A DNA stretch of 64,000 bases, taken from assembly GCF_002846205.1 (NCBI RefSeq), contig NZ_PHKV01000002.1, forward strand, positions 372,001 through 436,000, in the 5' to 3' direction. This DNA comes from Xanthomonas prunicola. GTDB lineage: Bacteria; Pseudomonadota; Gammaproteobacteria; Xanthomonadales; Xanthomonadaceae. The notes beneath the pieces were generated by a model. That model worked only from the letters and a program-made list of their open reading frames with translations. It searched no databases and was not told the DNA's origin. Shown one piece after another: positions 26,489 to 36,460 of this stretch. Position 1 is the first letter of the stretch. Every line of letters starts with the position of its first letter. A program made the position numbers and the translations under genes.

Positions 26489-28624
26489 CTACTTCACGCC
26501 CAACTGGTCCAGCACGAACGCATACGACTCGGCGAGTTCGCGATAGCGGCGGAAACGGCCGGATTTGCCGCCATGCCCGGCTTCCATGTTGGTGCGGAAC
26601 ACGATCGGCTGCGTGCCGGTATTGTCGTCGCGCAGCTTGGCCACCCACTTGGCAGGCTCCCAATACTGCACCTGCGAATCCCACAATCCGGTGCCGATGA
26701 ACAGTGCCGGGTACGCCTGCTTGCGCACGTTGTCGTACGGCGAGTACGACAGCATGTAGTCGTAATAGTCCTTGGTTTCCGGGTTGCCCCATTCGTCGTA
26801 TTCGTTGGTGGTGAGCGGAATGCTGGCGTCCAGCATGGTGGTGACCACATCGACAAATGGCACCTGCGCGACCATCACACGGTAGTCCTGCGGGGCCATG
26901 TTGGCCACTGCACCCATCAACAGGCCGCCCGCGCTGCCACCGGACGCAGCCACGCGGTCCTTGGCGGCGTAGCCCTGTGCGACCAGGCCGCGGGTGACAT
27001 CGATGAAGTCGTTGAAGGTGTTTTTCTTGTGCAGCAACTTGCCATCGTCGTACCACTGCCGGCCCATCTCCTGGCCGCCGCGGATATGTGCGATGGCATA
27101 CACCACACCGCGGTCCAGCAGGCTGATCGCCGGCAGATTGAAGGACGGGTCCATCGACATGCCGTAGCTGCCATAGGCGTACTGGAACAACGCTGCGCTG
27201 CCGTCCTTCTTGAAACCCTTTTTGTAGACCAGCGACACCGGCACCTTGACGCCGTCGCGCGCGGTCACCCACACGCGTTCGGTCACGTACTTGCTGGCGT
27301 CGTAGCCGATCACCGGTTGCTGCTTGAGCAGTTTGCGCTCGCCAGTGGCGGTGTTGAGCTCGTAGGTGGTGGCCGGAGTGGTCAGCGAGGTGTAGCTATA
27401 GCGCAACCACGCGGTGTCCGGCTCGGAATTAACCGAAAGGCCCATCGAATACGCCGGCTCATCCGCCTTGACATATTGCGGTTCCCCCGCAGGAGCCCGC
27501 ACATCCATGTGCGGACTGTTGAATTGAAGGCGCACGCGCTCTAACCCGCCGGAGCGTTCTTCGATGGCGGTGAACCCATCGAACAACTCGAAATTTTCGA
27601 TGTAGACACTGTCGTCGTGCGCCACCCAATCGGTCCACTGCTTGCGCGTGGTCGCATCGGTGGGCGCGGTGACCAGTTTGAAGTTCCTGGCGTCATCGGC
27701 ATTGGTGCGGATCACCCAACGGCCATCGAAATGTTCGGCGTGGTATTCCACATCGCGCTCGCGCTTGGCCAGCACCTTGAAGGTGTCCGGCTTGGCAGCC
27801 AGCGCATAGCGCGTTTCCGAAGAAACCGTGCTTTCAACAGCAATCGTGATGTACTTGTCGTCGCGGGTGCGGCCGATGCCCATGTAGAAGCTGTCGTCTT
27901 TCTCTTCGTACACCAGCACATCGTCCTTGGACGGCGTGCCCAGCACGTGCTTTTTCACGCGCACGGTGAGCAGCGTTTCCGGGTCGTTTTCGACGTAGAA
28001 CAGCGTCTTGTTGTCGTCGGCCCAGACCACGTTGGGCGAGACGCCTTCCACGGCGTCCGGATAGAGTTCGCCGGTGTCCAGATTCTTGAAGCGGATGGTG
28101 TATTGGCGGCGGCCGACGGCATCGTCGGCCCAGGCCAGGATGCGGTTGTCCTGGCTCACTTCGGCATCGCCGACGCTGAAATAGCCCTTGCCTTCCGCCA
28201 TCTTGTTCACATCGAGCAGGATCTCTTCCGGCGCGTCCATGCTGCCCTTGCGGCGCGCCTGGATCGGATAATCCTTGCCGGTTTCGAACCGCGTGTAATA
28301 CCAATAGCCACGCTGGCGGTACGGCACGCTGGCATCGTCCTGTTTGATGCGCCCGACGATCTCGGTATACAGCGCTTCTTCCAACGGCTTCAGCGGCGCC
28401 ATCAGCTTGTCGGTGTAGGCATTCTCGGCGTTGAGATAGGCCAGCATCGCCTTGTCTTCGCGCTTGTCGTCTCGCAACCAGTAATAGTCGTCGTTGCGGG
28501 TCGCGCCGAACGGCGCCTTGACCATATGCGGATGCCTGGCGACATCTGGTGGCGAAGGAAGGGCGGCGAAGGCGGGGGATGTGGTCATCAGGCTGGCGAT
28601 CAGAAGAGTGAGGGCTTGCTTCAT
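26489..28624 (-). CDS. ptrB: Secreted oligopeptidase B (S9A prolyl oligopeptidase family)
   Basis: 711 residues. A signal peptide (about 20 residues, ending in SPAFA) follows ATG 28624; the longer frame upstream adds no signal. A seven-bladed propeller is followed by the alpha/beta hydrolase domain with catalytic serine in ASGGSAGGLLMG and histidine in EAGHGGKSGR. RGGQEMGRQWYDDGKLLHKKNTFNDFIDV and YDEWGNP are characteristic of oligopeptidase B, which cleaves short peptides after basic residues. The signal peptide places it in the periplasm, whereas E. coli PtrB is cytoplasmic. Divergent from the aminotransferase gene, 109 bases apart. Confidence 0.95.
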   Translation of the reverse strand: MKQALTLLIASLMTTSPAFAALPSPPDVARHPHMVKAPFGATRNDDYYWLRDDKREDKAMLAYLNAENAYTDKLMAPLKPLEEALYTEIVGRIKQDDASVPYRQRGYWYYTRFETGKDYPIQARRKGSMDAPEEILLDVNKMAEGKGYFSVGDAEVSQDNRILAWADDAVGRRQYTIRFKNLDTGELYPDAVEGVSPNVVWADDNKTLFYVENDPETLLTVRVKKHVLGTPSKDDVLVYEEKDDSFYMGIGRTRDDKYITIAVESTVSSETRYALAAKPDTFKVLAKRERDVEYHAEHFDGRWVIRTNADDARNFKLVTAPTDATTRKQWTDWVAHDDSVYIENFELFDGFTAIEERSGGLERVRLQFNSPHMDVRAPAGEPQYVKADEPAYSMGLSVNSEPDTAWLRYSYTSLTTPATTYELNTATGERKLLKQQPVIGYDASKYVTERVWVTARDGVKVPVSLVYKKGFKKDGSAALFQYAYGSYGMSMDPSFNLPAISLLDRGVVYAIAHIRGGQEMGRQWYDDGKLLHKKNTFNDFIDVTRGLVAQGYAAKDRVAASGGSAGGLLMGAVANMAPQDYRVMVAQVPFVDVVTTMLDASIPLTTNEYDEWGNPETKDYYDYMLSYSPYDNVRKQAYPALFIGTGLWDSQVQYWEPAKWVAKLRDDNTGTQPIVFRTNMEAGHGGKSGRFRRYRELAESYAFVLDQLGVK

Positions 28625-28733
28625 CAGATTGGGGTCCGTCGGATGAACGCAATGCCATCCCAGCGCCCGAGTGTGGAAGAGCCCGTCGCCGGGCGTCATG
28701 TGTCCTAGGTCATGCTGGTCTATGATCTTCGCA

Positions 28734-29918
28734 ATGGACCCCTTGCTTTCGCCCGCGTCGGGCTACAGCCGCCGCAGCCAGGACATCGCCCCGTTCCACG
28801 TCATGTCGCTGCTTGCTCGCGCCAATGCGCTTGAGCAGGCCGGCCATGATGTGATCCATCTGGAAATCGGCGAGCCCGATTTCACCACCGCCGCGCCGAT
28901 TGTCGCTGCCGGCCAGGCGGCACTGGCGGCCGGCCACACCCGCTACACTGCCGCACGCGGGCTGCCGGCACTGCGCGATGCGATTGCCGGGTTTTATGCG
29001 CAGCGCTATGGCCGCAGCGTCGACCCGGAGCGGATCCTGGTCACGCCCGGCGGCTCGGGCGCGCTGCTGTTGGCCAGCAGCCTGCTGGTGGACCCGGGCA
29101 AGCACTGGCTGCTTGCCGACCCCGGGTATCCGTGCAACCGCCACTTCCTGCGCCTGGTCGAAGGTGCCGCACAACTGGTGCCGGTCGGGCCGGACACCGA
29201 CTACCAACTGACCCCGGCGCTGGTGGACGCGTGCTGGAACATCGACAGCGTCGGCGCCCTGGTGGCATCGCCGGCCAACCCCACCGGCAGCGTACTGTCA
29301 CGCGAGCAACTGGCCGCGTTGTCGCAGGCGCTGCGTGCGTGCGGCGGACACCTGGTGGTGGACGAGATCTATCATGGCCTGACCTATGGCCTGGACGCGC
29401 ATAGCGTGCTGGAAGTCGACGACAGCGCCTTCGTCTTGAACAGTTTTTCCAAGTACTTCGGCATGACCGGCTGGCGTTTGGGCTGGCTGATCGCCCCGCC
29501 CGACGCGGTGCCCGAGCTGGAAAAACTTGCGCAAAACCTCTACATCAGCGCCTCGACCATTGCGCAGCATGCAGCGCTTGCGTGTTTCACGCCAGAGAGC
29601 ATCGCCATCTTCGAAGCGCGCCGCGCGCAGTTCCAGCAACGTCGCGATTATCTGCTGCCCGCGCTGCGCCAGCTTGGCTTCAACATCGCCGTCGAACCGC
29701 AGGGCGCGTTCTATCTGTACGCAGACATCAGCGCGTTTTCCGACGATGCGCAAGCGTTCTGCGCGCATTTCCTGGAACACGAGCACGTCGCCTTTACTCC
29801 CGGCATCGACTTCGGCTTCCATCGATCCAACCAACACGTGCGCATCGCCTACACCCAGAGCCTGCCGCGCCTGGAACAGGCAGTGGAGCGCATTGCGCGT
29901 GGGTTACGCAGTCTGTAG
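28734..29918 (+). CDS. PLP-dependent aminotransferase, class I/II
   Basis: 394 residues. The N-terminus (IHLEIGEPDFTTAAPIV, TRYTAARGLPALRDAIAGFY) and the Schiff-base lysine in NSFSKYFGMTGWRLGW place it in the aspartate aminotransferase fold I group. SPANPTG and DEIYHGLTY supply the pyridine-ring contacts, and HVRIAYTQS carries the substrate carboxylate arginine. It probably transaminates an aromatic or aspartate-type amino acid; the exact substrate is not readable. The start ATG 28734 gives the usual length and lacks a strong ribosome site. Confidence 0.92.
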   Translation: MDPLLSPASGYSRRSQDIAPFHVMSLLARANALEQAGHDVIHLEIGEPDFTTAAPIVAAGQAALAAGHTRYTAARGLPALRDAIAGFYAQRYGRSVDPERILVTPGGSGALLLASSLLVDPGKHWLLADPGYPCNRHFLRLVEGAAQLVPVGPDTDYQLTPALVDACWNIDSVGALVASPANPTGSVLSREQLAALSQALRACGGHLVVDEIYHGLTYGLDAHSVLEVDDSAFVLNSFSKYFGMTGWRLGWLIAPPDAVPELEKLAQNLYISASTIAQHAALACFTPESIAIFEARRAQFQQRRDYLLPALRQLGFNIAVEPQGAFYLYADISAFSDDAQAFCAHFLEHEHVAFTPGIDFGFHRSNQHVRIAYTQSLPRLEQAVERIARGLRSL

Positions 29919-30021
29919 ACGTGTCTTGCGTGACGCCACAGCACCTGCCATCCATCAGACGTATTGAGCGCAGCTTCGCGGTCAATCGCCTTGTGCCGTG
30001 ACACCGCGCGGGGAGCCGCTG

Positions 30022-30564
30022 TCACTGGCGCAGACCTGGCGCGTTCAAATTTTCAAGGCGATAGAATTGATCGATCGCCGGCACCGTCAGCAACGCGATC
30101 TTCGGCAAGCTGCTGCGCTCGAATATCCTCGCAAGTTCTTTGCGTTTCCTGCGTTCGACGACCGCGATGTGGCGCAGCATCTCCCACCTCACCTGCTCCC
30201 TGGCGCCATCGAGGCCGCCGCAACGGCGCTGCTCGACCCAGGTTCGGCGCAGATAGCGCATCAGGCTGGTCGTCACCGGAATGTCCAATAGAACAACGCC
30301 CGTTGCACGCGCCAGACGCTGCGGCAGGCACCCCAGGTAATTGCCATCCATCACCCACTGCTCTGCGCCAATAGCCACATCGTGAAGCGCGAAAAAGTCC
30401 TGCCTGGGGCGAGGTAACCAGGCAGTGTTTGGGAAATGATGCAGCTGATCCAGATGCACGCATGCGCATCCGCGCTTGCGCGCGATCGCCTGGGCCAAGG
30501 TCGATTTACCGCTGTTGGACGGCCCGAGAATGCACATCCTCGGCCCGAGATCCTCGAGTTTCAT
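30022..30564 (-). CDS. Small P-loop NTPase, adenylate-kinase/topology-modulation-like
   Basis: 180 residues from ATG 30564; the frame extends upstream but the fold starts here. Walker A is ILGPSNSGKSTLAQAIA near residue 12. The motifs HLDQLHHFPNTAW and EQWVMDGNY are shared by FlaR/adenylate kinase-like proteins of the DNA topology modulation family. It is likely a small-molecule kinase in the cytoplasm, substrate unknown. It follows a small exported protein on the same strand, with 70 bases between. Confidence 0.85.
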   Translation of the reverse strand: MKLEDLGPRMCILGPSNSGKSTLAQAIARKRGCACVHLDQLHHFPNTAWLPRPRQDFFALHDVAIGAEQWVMDGNYLGCLPQRLARATGVVLLDIPVTTSLMRYLRRTWVEQRRCGGLDGAREQVRWEMLRHIAVVERRKRKELARIFERSSLPKIALLTVPAIDQFYRLENLNAPGLRQ

Positions 30565-30634
30565 TCCGCCCCGCCAGGGATATCGCTCATGGGCATCGCG
30601 GCGGCAACAACCAGGCCGAGCGCGCCACACAGTG

Positions 30635-31114
30635 TTACCTCGGTGCACAGCTGTCCAAATCGAAGAACTGCCGTGCAATCGCTTGCCGCTGGCCTGGCGC
30701 CGCTCGGTACCACAGCGCTTCACGCAAGTCGGGCAACAGGAAATGCGCAGGCGCCGGCATGCCGGCGCGTGGAAGCTCGCTTAGGACACGATAAGTGGCA
30801 TCGGTGCCGATGTAGCCCACATCGCCCAGAGGGCGCGGCCCACCATCGGGATCCGGGGCCTGCCAACCCGGCGCGGTCACATCGGCGGTGGACGCCATGT
30901 GCTGGCTGTCGTCGCTGCCGCCGCTCCAGGGCAAAAACCATGCATCCCCTCCGGTACGGGAAGAATGCACCCGCAAGGCCACCTGCGCCGGCCAGTGCGG
31001 ACCGCTGGCAACGGCCAGAAAGCGGGCTTGCGTATCGGCATCGTCGCGCAGCACGTAGCGTGCATTCTCGACCGCGCACGCGCCGACCGCCAAGGTCAGC
31101 ATCAAGCCGAACAT
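30635..31114 (-). CDS. Hypothetical exported protein
   Basis: 159 residues. A short hydrophobic N-terminus (MFGLMLTLAVGAC) looks like a signal or lipoprotein leader with a poor lipobox. The rest is soluble and contains RYVLRDDADTQARFLAVAS and HFLLPDLREALWYRAAPGQR. I do not recognise a family. An 18-base palindrome (GCGCCGGCATGCCGGCGC) lies within the coding sequence. Gene reality rests on codon-like frame use and the signal; moderate confidence. Confidence 0.6.
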   Translation of the reverse strand: MFGLMLTLAVGACAVENARYVLRDDADTQARFLAVASGPHWPAQVALRVHSSRTGGDAWFLPWSGGSDDSQHMASTADVTAPGWQAPDPDGGPRPLGDVGYIGTDATYRVLSELPRAGMPAPAHFLLPDLREALWYRAAPGQRQAIARQFFDLDSCAPR

Positions 31115-31231
31115 CGATCACACCCCGCGTCGTCTATGTTTGTTTTAGTTTGAGCGAAAACGCCACGAGGCCGCTGCATCGTGCCGGCGGCTCCGTGTCG
31201 CGCAGCGCATCATGTGGCCTGTGCCAACCGA

Positions 31232-33325
31232 TCAGTCGGCCAGACGCTCCCACAGGAAGCTATACGCCAGTGCCGACATGTGCGCTGCCTGCGCGTTATT
31301 GGCTGCACCGCCGTGGCCGCCTTCGATATTCTCGTAGTAGGTCACGTCCTTGCCGGCCTCGATCATCTTGGCCGCCATCTTGCGGGCGTGGCCGGGATGC
31401 ACGCGGTCGTCGCGTGTGGAGGTCAGGAAGATCACCGGCGGGTAGGTCCTCTTCGGGTCGAACAGGTGGTACGGCGAGAAGGTCTGGATGAATTTCCAGT
31501 CGTCGGTATCGGGGTCGCCGTATTCGGCCATCCACGAGGCGCCGGCCAGCAGGTGGCTATAGCGCTTCATGTCCAGCAGCGGGACTTGCACCACCACCGC
31601 GCCGAACAGTTCCGGATACTGGGTCAGCATGTTGCCGGTCATCAGGCCGCCATTGCTGCCGCCCTGCACGCCCAGATGCTTGGTCGAGGTGATCTTGCGC
31701 GCAACCAGATCCTTGGCCACCGCGGCCATGTCTTCATACGCCTTGTGGCGGTTCTGCTTGAGTGCGGCCTGGTGCCAGCGCGGGCCGTATTCGCCACCGC
31801 CGCGGATATTGGCCACCACGTAGACGCCGCCCTTTTCCAGCCAGGCGCGCCCCAGCCCACCGGAGTAATTGGGCGTCATCGAAATTTCGAAACCGCCGTA
31901 GCCGTACAGCAACGTCGGCGCACTGCCGTCGAGCTTCAAGGACTTCGGGCGCACCAGGAAATACGGCACGCGGGTGCCGTCCTTGCTGGTGGCGAAGTGC
32001 TGCTCGATGCTGTCCTTGCCGGCATCGAAGAACGCCGGCATGGTCTTGAGCGGCTGCGGTGCAGCGCCCACGTCCACCCACGACAACGTTGTGGGGGTCA
32101 GATAATCGGTGACGGTGAGCCACAGCGCATCGCTGTCGTCGCTGTCCACCGCGCTGACATCGACGGTGCCGAAGCTAGGCGCACCGACAAAGGCGCTCTT
32201 TTTCCAACCATCGCGCGATGGCGTGATCACGCTCAGACGGTTCTTGACGTCTTCCAGCACGTTCAACACCAGATGCGACTTGGTCCACGCCACGCCGGCC
32301 AACGAGGTCGTGTCAGTGGGCTCGAACAGCACATCGAAGCTGCGCTTGCCGACCATGAAGTCATCAAAGCGCGTCGCCAGCAGCGAGCCGGCCTTGTAGG
32401 TCTTGCCGCCCACGGTCCACGGCTCGCGCAGTTCCAGCGTCAGCCACTGGCGCTTGACCGACTTGCTGGCCGAATTGGGCACGTCCACCTTGACCAGCTT
32501 GCCGTCTGCGCCCTTGAGATACAGCTCGTCGTTGTAGAAGGCCAGCGTGCGGCTGACGAAATCGCGCTCGAATCCGGGGGTGTCGTCGTGCATCGCGGCG
32601 ATGTACATGTCGGTCGGCTTGCCCTCGTACACCACCGTGGCGGCGCTGAGCGGAGTGCCGCGCTTCCACTGCTTGGCGATGCGCGGATAGCCGGAGCTGG
32701 TCATCGTGCCGGCACCGAAATCGGTGAACACGTAGACGGTGTCCTGGTCGATCCAGCCCAGCCCGCCCTTGGATTCGGGACGGAAGAAGCCGTCCTTGAC
32801 CCACTGCTTGCCGGCCAGGTCGAACTCGCGGGTGACATCGGCATCGGCGCCGCCGCGCGACAGCGCGATCAGGCAGCGCTGGTAATCCGGGCGCAGGCAG
32901 TCGGCGCCGTGCCAGACCCAGTTCTCGCCTTCGGCCTTGTTGAGCGCATCCAGGTCCAGCACCGTTTCCCACTTCGGCGCCGGCTTGCGGTATTCGTCCA
33001 GCGTGGTGCGCCGCCACAGGCCGCGCTCGTGCTGCTTGTCCTTCCAGAAGTTGTAGTAGTAGTCGCCGATCTTCTGCACGGCCGGGATCTTCGCGTCCGA
33101 GTCCAGCACTTCGCGGATGCTGGTTTCCATCTGCTTGAAGGCCGGCGTGGTGGCCAGGCGCGCCTCGGTCTTGGCGTTCTGGGTCTTGACCCAGTCCAGC
33201 GGCTTGGCGCCGGTGACATCTTCCAGCCAGGCGTAGGGATCGTTGGACACGGCGGTTTCCTCTGCAGAGACGGTGCCAGCGGCGATCAGGCCGGCAGCCA
33301 GGCAGATCGAGGCGAACTTGGGCAT
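31232..33325 (-). CDS. Secreted S9A prolyl oligopeptidase, tandem copy A
   Basis: 697 residues with a signal peptide (LAAGLIAAGTVSA). A propeller domain and an alpha/beta hydrolase domain follow. The catalytic serine is in QGGSNGGLMTG, aspartate in TSTRDDRVHPGHA, histidine in IEGGHGG. These are the S9A features of prolyl oligopeptidase, which cleaves after proline in peptides up to about 30 residues; the signal places it in the periplasm. The neighbouring gene at 33602-35695 encodes a protein of the same length and very similar sequence. Confidence 0.95.
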   Translation of the reverse strand: MPKFASICLAAGLIAAGTVSAEETAVSNDPYAWLEDVTGAKPLDWVKTQNAKTEARLATTPAFKQMETSIREVLDSDAKIPAVQKIGDYYYNFWKDKQHERGLWRRTTLDEYRKPAPKWETVLDLDALNKAEGENWVWHGADCLRPDYQRCLIALSRGGADADVTREFDLAGKQWVKDGFFRPESKGGLGWIDQDTVYVFTDFGAGTMTSSGYPRIAKQWKRGTPLSAATVVYEGKPTDMYIAAMHDDTPGFERDFVSRTLAFYNDELYLKGADGKLVKVDVPNSASKSVKRQWLTLELREPWTVGGKTYKAGSLLATRFDDFMVGKRSFDVLFEPTDTTSLAGVAWTKSHLVLNVLEDVKNRLSVITPSRDGWKKSAFVGAPSFGTVDVSAVDSDDSDALWLTVTDYLTPTTLSWVDVGAAPQPLKTMPAFFDAGKDSIEQHFATSKDGTRVPYFLVRPKSLKLDGSAPTLLYGYGGFEISMTPNYSGGLGRAWLEKGGVYVVANIRGGGEYGPRWHQAALKQNRHKAYEDMAAVAKDLVARKITSTKHLGVQGGSNGGLMTGNMLTQYPELFGAVVVQVPLLDMKRYSHLLAGASWMAEYGDPDTDDWKFIQTFSPYHLFDPKRTYPPVIFLTSTRDDRVHPGHARKMAAKMIEAGKDVTYYENIEGGHGGAANNAQAAHMSALAYSFLWERLAD

Positions 33326-33556
33326 GACATTTTCCGGGAGAACTAACGGCCGGAACGTAGCACAGCGGCGTGCAGGCTTCCCCCTGCCGAAGGTCAGGTT
33401 GCGCGCGCCGGCACACGAGCGGCCACCAACCTCACGCTGTGTGTCGACGACAACGACCGCGCGGTTGGTTGTGCGCTAACGGGTCAGGCGACGACGGAAA
33501 CGCTACGATCTCACGGGGCGTGGAGCATCGTCCTACGCGCGGTGCCGATGCCTCAC

Positions 33557-33580
33557 GCATCGGCATCGGCATCGGCATCG
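33557..33580. repeat. GCATCG hexamer repeat, four units
   Basis: Four perfect copies of GCATCG in the 276-base spacer between the two S9A genes, 22 bases from the stop of copy B. The spacer is otherwise without a recognised gene. Confidence 0.8.
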
Positions 33581-33601
33581 GCGCCAGATTACTGGCCCGC
33601 A

Positions 33602-35695
33602 CTACTGGGACAAGCGTTGCCAGAGGAAGCTGTATTGCAGCGCCTCCAGATACGCCTCCTGTGCATTATCGGCTGCGCCGCCGTGGCCACCCTCGATATT
33701 CTCGTAATAAGTCACGTCCTTGCCGGCATCAATCATCTTCGCCGCTAGCTTGCGTGCATGCGCCGGATGCACCCGATCGTCGCGCGTGGAGGTGGTGAAC
33801 ATCACCGGCGGATAGGTCTTGTGCGGATCGAACAAGTGATACGGCGAGAAGGTCCGGATGAAGGTCCAATCGTGCGTATCCGGATTGCCGTACTCCCCCA
33901 TCCACGACGCGCCGGCGAATAGATGGCTGTAGCGCCGCATATCCAGCAATGGCGAATCCACCACCACCGCACCGAACAACTGAGGATACTGCATGAGCAT
34001 ATTTCCGGCCATCAAGCCACCGTTGCTGCCGCCCTGCACGCCCAGATGCCTGGCTGAGGTGATCTTGCGTGCGATCAGATCTTCAGCAACAGCTGCCATG
34101 TCCTCGTAGGCCTTGTGGCGGTTCTGCTTGAGCGCAGCATCGTGCCAGCGCGGGCCGTATTCGCCGCCGCCCCGGATATTGGCCACCACGTAGACGCCAC
34201 CCTGGTCCAACCAGGCTCGGCCCAGGCTGCCGGAGTATTCGGGCGTCAACGAGACTTCGAAGCCGCCGTATCCGTAGATCAGCGTCCGCGCGCTGCCGTC
34301 CAGCACCAAAGTCTTGGGACGCACCAGAAAATACGGCACGCGCGTACCGTCCTTGCTGGTCGCGAACTGCTGCTCGATCGTCTGCTTACTGGCATCGAAG
34401 AACGCAGGCGAGGCCTTCAATGGCATCGGTGCGCTGCCGATCTGCGCCAACGACAGCGTCGTGGGCGTGAGGTAGTCGGTCGCAATCAGCCAAACCGCAT
34501 CGCTGTCGTCCTCGTCCACTGCCCCCACCTGGACGCTGCCGAATGCCGGTGCGCCGACAAAGGCACTCCTGATCCAGCCGCGCGGCGATGGAGTCACCAC
34601 GCTCAGGCGGCTTTTGACGTCGTCCAGGACGTTCATGACCAGATGCGAACGGGTCCAGATGACACTGTCCAACGATGTGGTGTCGGTGGGCTCGAACAGC
34701 ACCTCGAACTGACGCTTGCCGGCCATGAAGTCGTCGAAGCGCGTGGCCAGCAGCGAACCGGCCTTGTAGGTCTTGCCGGCGACCGTCCACGGATCGCGCA
34801 ATTGCAGCGTCAGCCACTCCCGCTTGACGCGTTTGATGGACGAGTCCGGGGCATCGACCTTGGCCAGCCTGCCGTCCTGCTTGCGCAGATACATCTCGCT
34901 GCTGTGGAGTTGCAGCGCGCGATACACGAAATCACGCTCGAACCCCGGCGTATCGTCGTGCACCGCCGAGATATCGACATCGCTCGGCACACCCTCGTAG
35001 ACGATCGTGGCCGCGCGCAACGGGGTACCGCGTTTCCACTGTTTGACGATACGTGGATAGCCGGAGCCGGTCAGCGAACCGGGCCCGAAATCGGTAGACA
35101 CATACACCGTGTCCTGGTCGATCCAGCTCAGCTCGCCCTTGGCCTCCGGTCGGAAAAAACCGTCCTTGACCCACTGCTTGGCGACCATGTCGAACTCGCG
35201 GGTCACGTGCGCATCGGCGCCACCGCGCGACAGCGAGATCAGACAGCGCCGATAGTCGGGCCGCAGGCAGTCGGCGCCATGCCAGACCCAGTTCTCGCCC
35301 TCGGCCTTGTTGAGCGCATCCAGATCCAGCACGGCTTCCCACTTCGGCGAAGCCTTGCGGTACTCGTCCAACGTGGTGCGCCGCCAGATCCCGCGCTCGT
35401 GCTGCCTGTCCTGCCAGAAGTTGTAGTAATACTCGCCGTCCTTACGCACGAACGGAATCTGCGCGTCGGAGTCCAGCACTTCACGGATGCTGGATTCCAT
35501 GTGTTTGAAGCCCGGGCTCGCGGCCAGCCGGGCTTCGGTCCGGGCATTCTGCGTCCTGACCCAGGCCAGGGCCTTGGCGCCGGTGACGTCTTCCAGCCAG
35601 AGATAGATGTCGCGGGAACTTGTACGGTCTTTTGCACAGACGCTGCCAGCAACGATCAGGCTGGTGACCAGGCATACCGAGACACACTTGGACAT
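33602..35695 (-). CDS. Secreted S9A prolyl oligopeptidase, tandem copy B
   Basis: 697 residues. The ATG at 35695 gives a signal peptide (VTSLIVAGSVCA) and the same length as copy A; the frame is open to 36085 but that region overlaps another gene. The serine motif is QGGSNGGLMAG, with DDRVHPAHARK and IEGGHGGAADN completing the triad. Long blocks are identical to copy A, for example the ALNKAEGENWVWHGADCLRP segment. Tandem duplication is the simplest explanation. Substitutions are scattered in both domains, so the two may differ in specificity. Confidence 0.95.
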   Translation of the reverse strand: MSKCVSVCLVTSLIVAGSVCAKDRTSSRDIYLWLEDVTGAKALAWVRTQNARTEARLAASPGFKHMESSIREVLDSDAQIPFVRKDGEYYYNFWQDRQHERGIWRRTTLDEYRKASPKWEAVLDLDALNKAEGENWVWHGADCLRPDYRRCLISLSRGGADAHVTREFDMVAKQWVKDGFFRPEAKGELSWIDQDTVYVSTDFGPGSLTGSGYPRIVKQWKRGTPLRAATIVYEGVPSDVDISAVHDDTPGFERDFVYRALQLHSSEMYLRKQDGRLAKVDAPDSSIKRVKREWLTLQLRDPWTVAGKTYKAGSLLATRFDDFMAGKRQFEVLFEPTDTTSLDSVIWTRSHLVMNVLDDVKSRLSVVTPSPRGWIRSAFVGAPAFGSVQVGAVDEDDSDAVWLIATDYLTPTTLSLAQIGSAPMPLKASPAFFDASKQTIEQQFATSKDGTRVPYFLVRPKTLVLDGSARTLIYGYGGFEVSLTPEYSGSLGRAWLDQGGVYVVANIRGGGEYGPRWHDAALKQNRHKAYEDMAAVAEDLIARKITSARHLGVQGGSNGGLMAGNMLMQYPQLFGAVVVDSPLLDMRRYSHLFAGASWMGEYGNPDTHDWTFIRTFSPYHLFDPHKTYPPVMFTTSTRDDRVHPAHARKLAAKMIDAGKDVTYYENIEGGHGGAADNAQEAYLEALQYSFLWQRLSQ

Positions 35696-35765
35696 GGGCG
35701 CTTCCGTGAGCGAATAAACGGACCCAACCGTAGCACGCCCCAAACGCACGTCTGCCGTGCGCTGA

Positions 35766-36077
35766 TCAGGCGGTGCGTAGCCGTGTCGCTGCACGCGAAA
35801 CGACGCGCCGACGCTGTGCCTGTGGCCCGCGCCGGCGGGGCGCAACACGGCGCCCACCACGTCCGGCCAGGGTGGGCAAGGCAAACCGATACAGGCTCCA
35901 CCACGCCAGCATCGGCATGCCGACCAGCCATAGCGGCAACCAGCCGATCCACTCGCTGGTGCCACGCGCGGCCGGCCACACCAGGACCAGGGCCAGCCCG
36001 GCCAGGGCGATCTGCCGCACCGGGCGTAGTACGCGCAGGTCAGGACGTTCGGAACGGGAAGAAGGACGATGCGACAT
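35766..36077 (-). CDS. Small hypothetical membrane protein
   Basis: 103 residues from ATG 36077. A basic N-terminus is followed by two hydrophobic stretches (IALAGLALVLVWPAA and WLPLWLVGMPMLAWWSLYRFALP), then a strongly basic tail rich in Arg (GRGGRRVAPRRRG). It looks like a two-helix inner-membrane protein with its tail inside. No family recognised. It lies immediately upstream of S9A copy B and could share its promoter. Confidence 0.65.
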   Translation of the reverse strand: MSHRPSSRSERPDLRVLRPVRQIALAGLALVLVWPAARGTSEWIGWLPLWLVGMPMLAWWSLYRFALPTLAGRGGRRVAPRRRGPQAQRRRVVSRAATRLRTA

Positions 36078-36460
36078 GGCGGCACTCCGTGCAGGAAGGA
36101 TCACGACAGGCCCGCAGGATTGCCGCAGTCCATCTCACCGGCTGCGACCTTGACGCGGGCCTGTGCGGCGCGCGGCTCTGCCGCCGTCTCAAGGGCACAC
36201 AGGCTCGGCCCGATCGCAGCTGCTGACAGCTGCGATGTCGGCGTCCCGGCAACCCATACGCCAGCGGCGACGGGCCTGCTGCCGCGCGCCACACCTCTGT
36301 GGTTGCGACGCCAACGCCTGATCGGCGCCCGTCAGCCAGTCCCGACCGCCCACAATCCGCTGAAGACATCCCGGCACCGATGCCAGACCCGACCGTTGAC
36401 GCGAACTTGCCCCCTGCATGCGGTAGTGTGCTGCTCCAACTGCCTCCTTGTGATGTTGCG

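Noticed and set aside
30752-30769. 18-base palindrome GCGCCGGCATGCCGGCGC as a regulatory site
   Set aside because: It lies inside a likely coding sequence in GC-rich DNA, where such palindromes arise by chance.
35696-36085. N-terminal extension of S9A copy B
   Set aside because: It overlaps the small membrane protein gene and destroys the signal peptide match with copy A.
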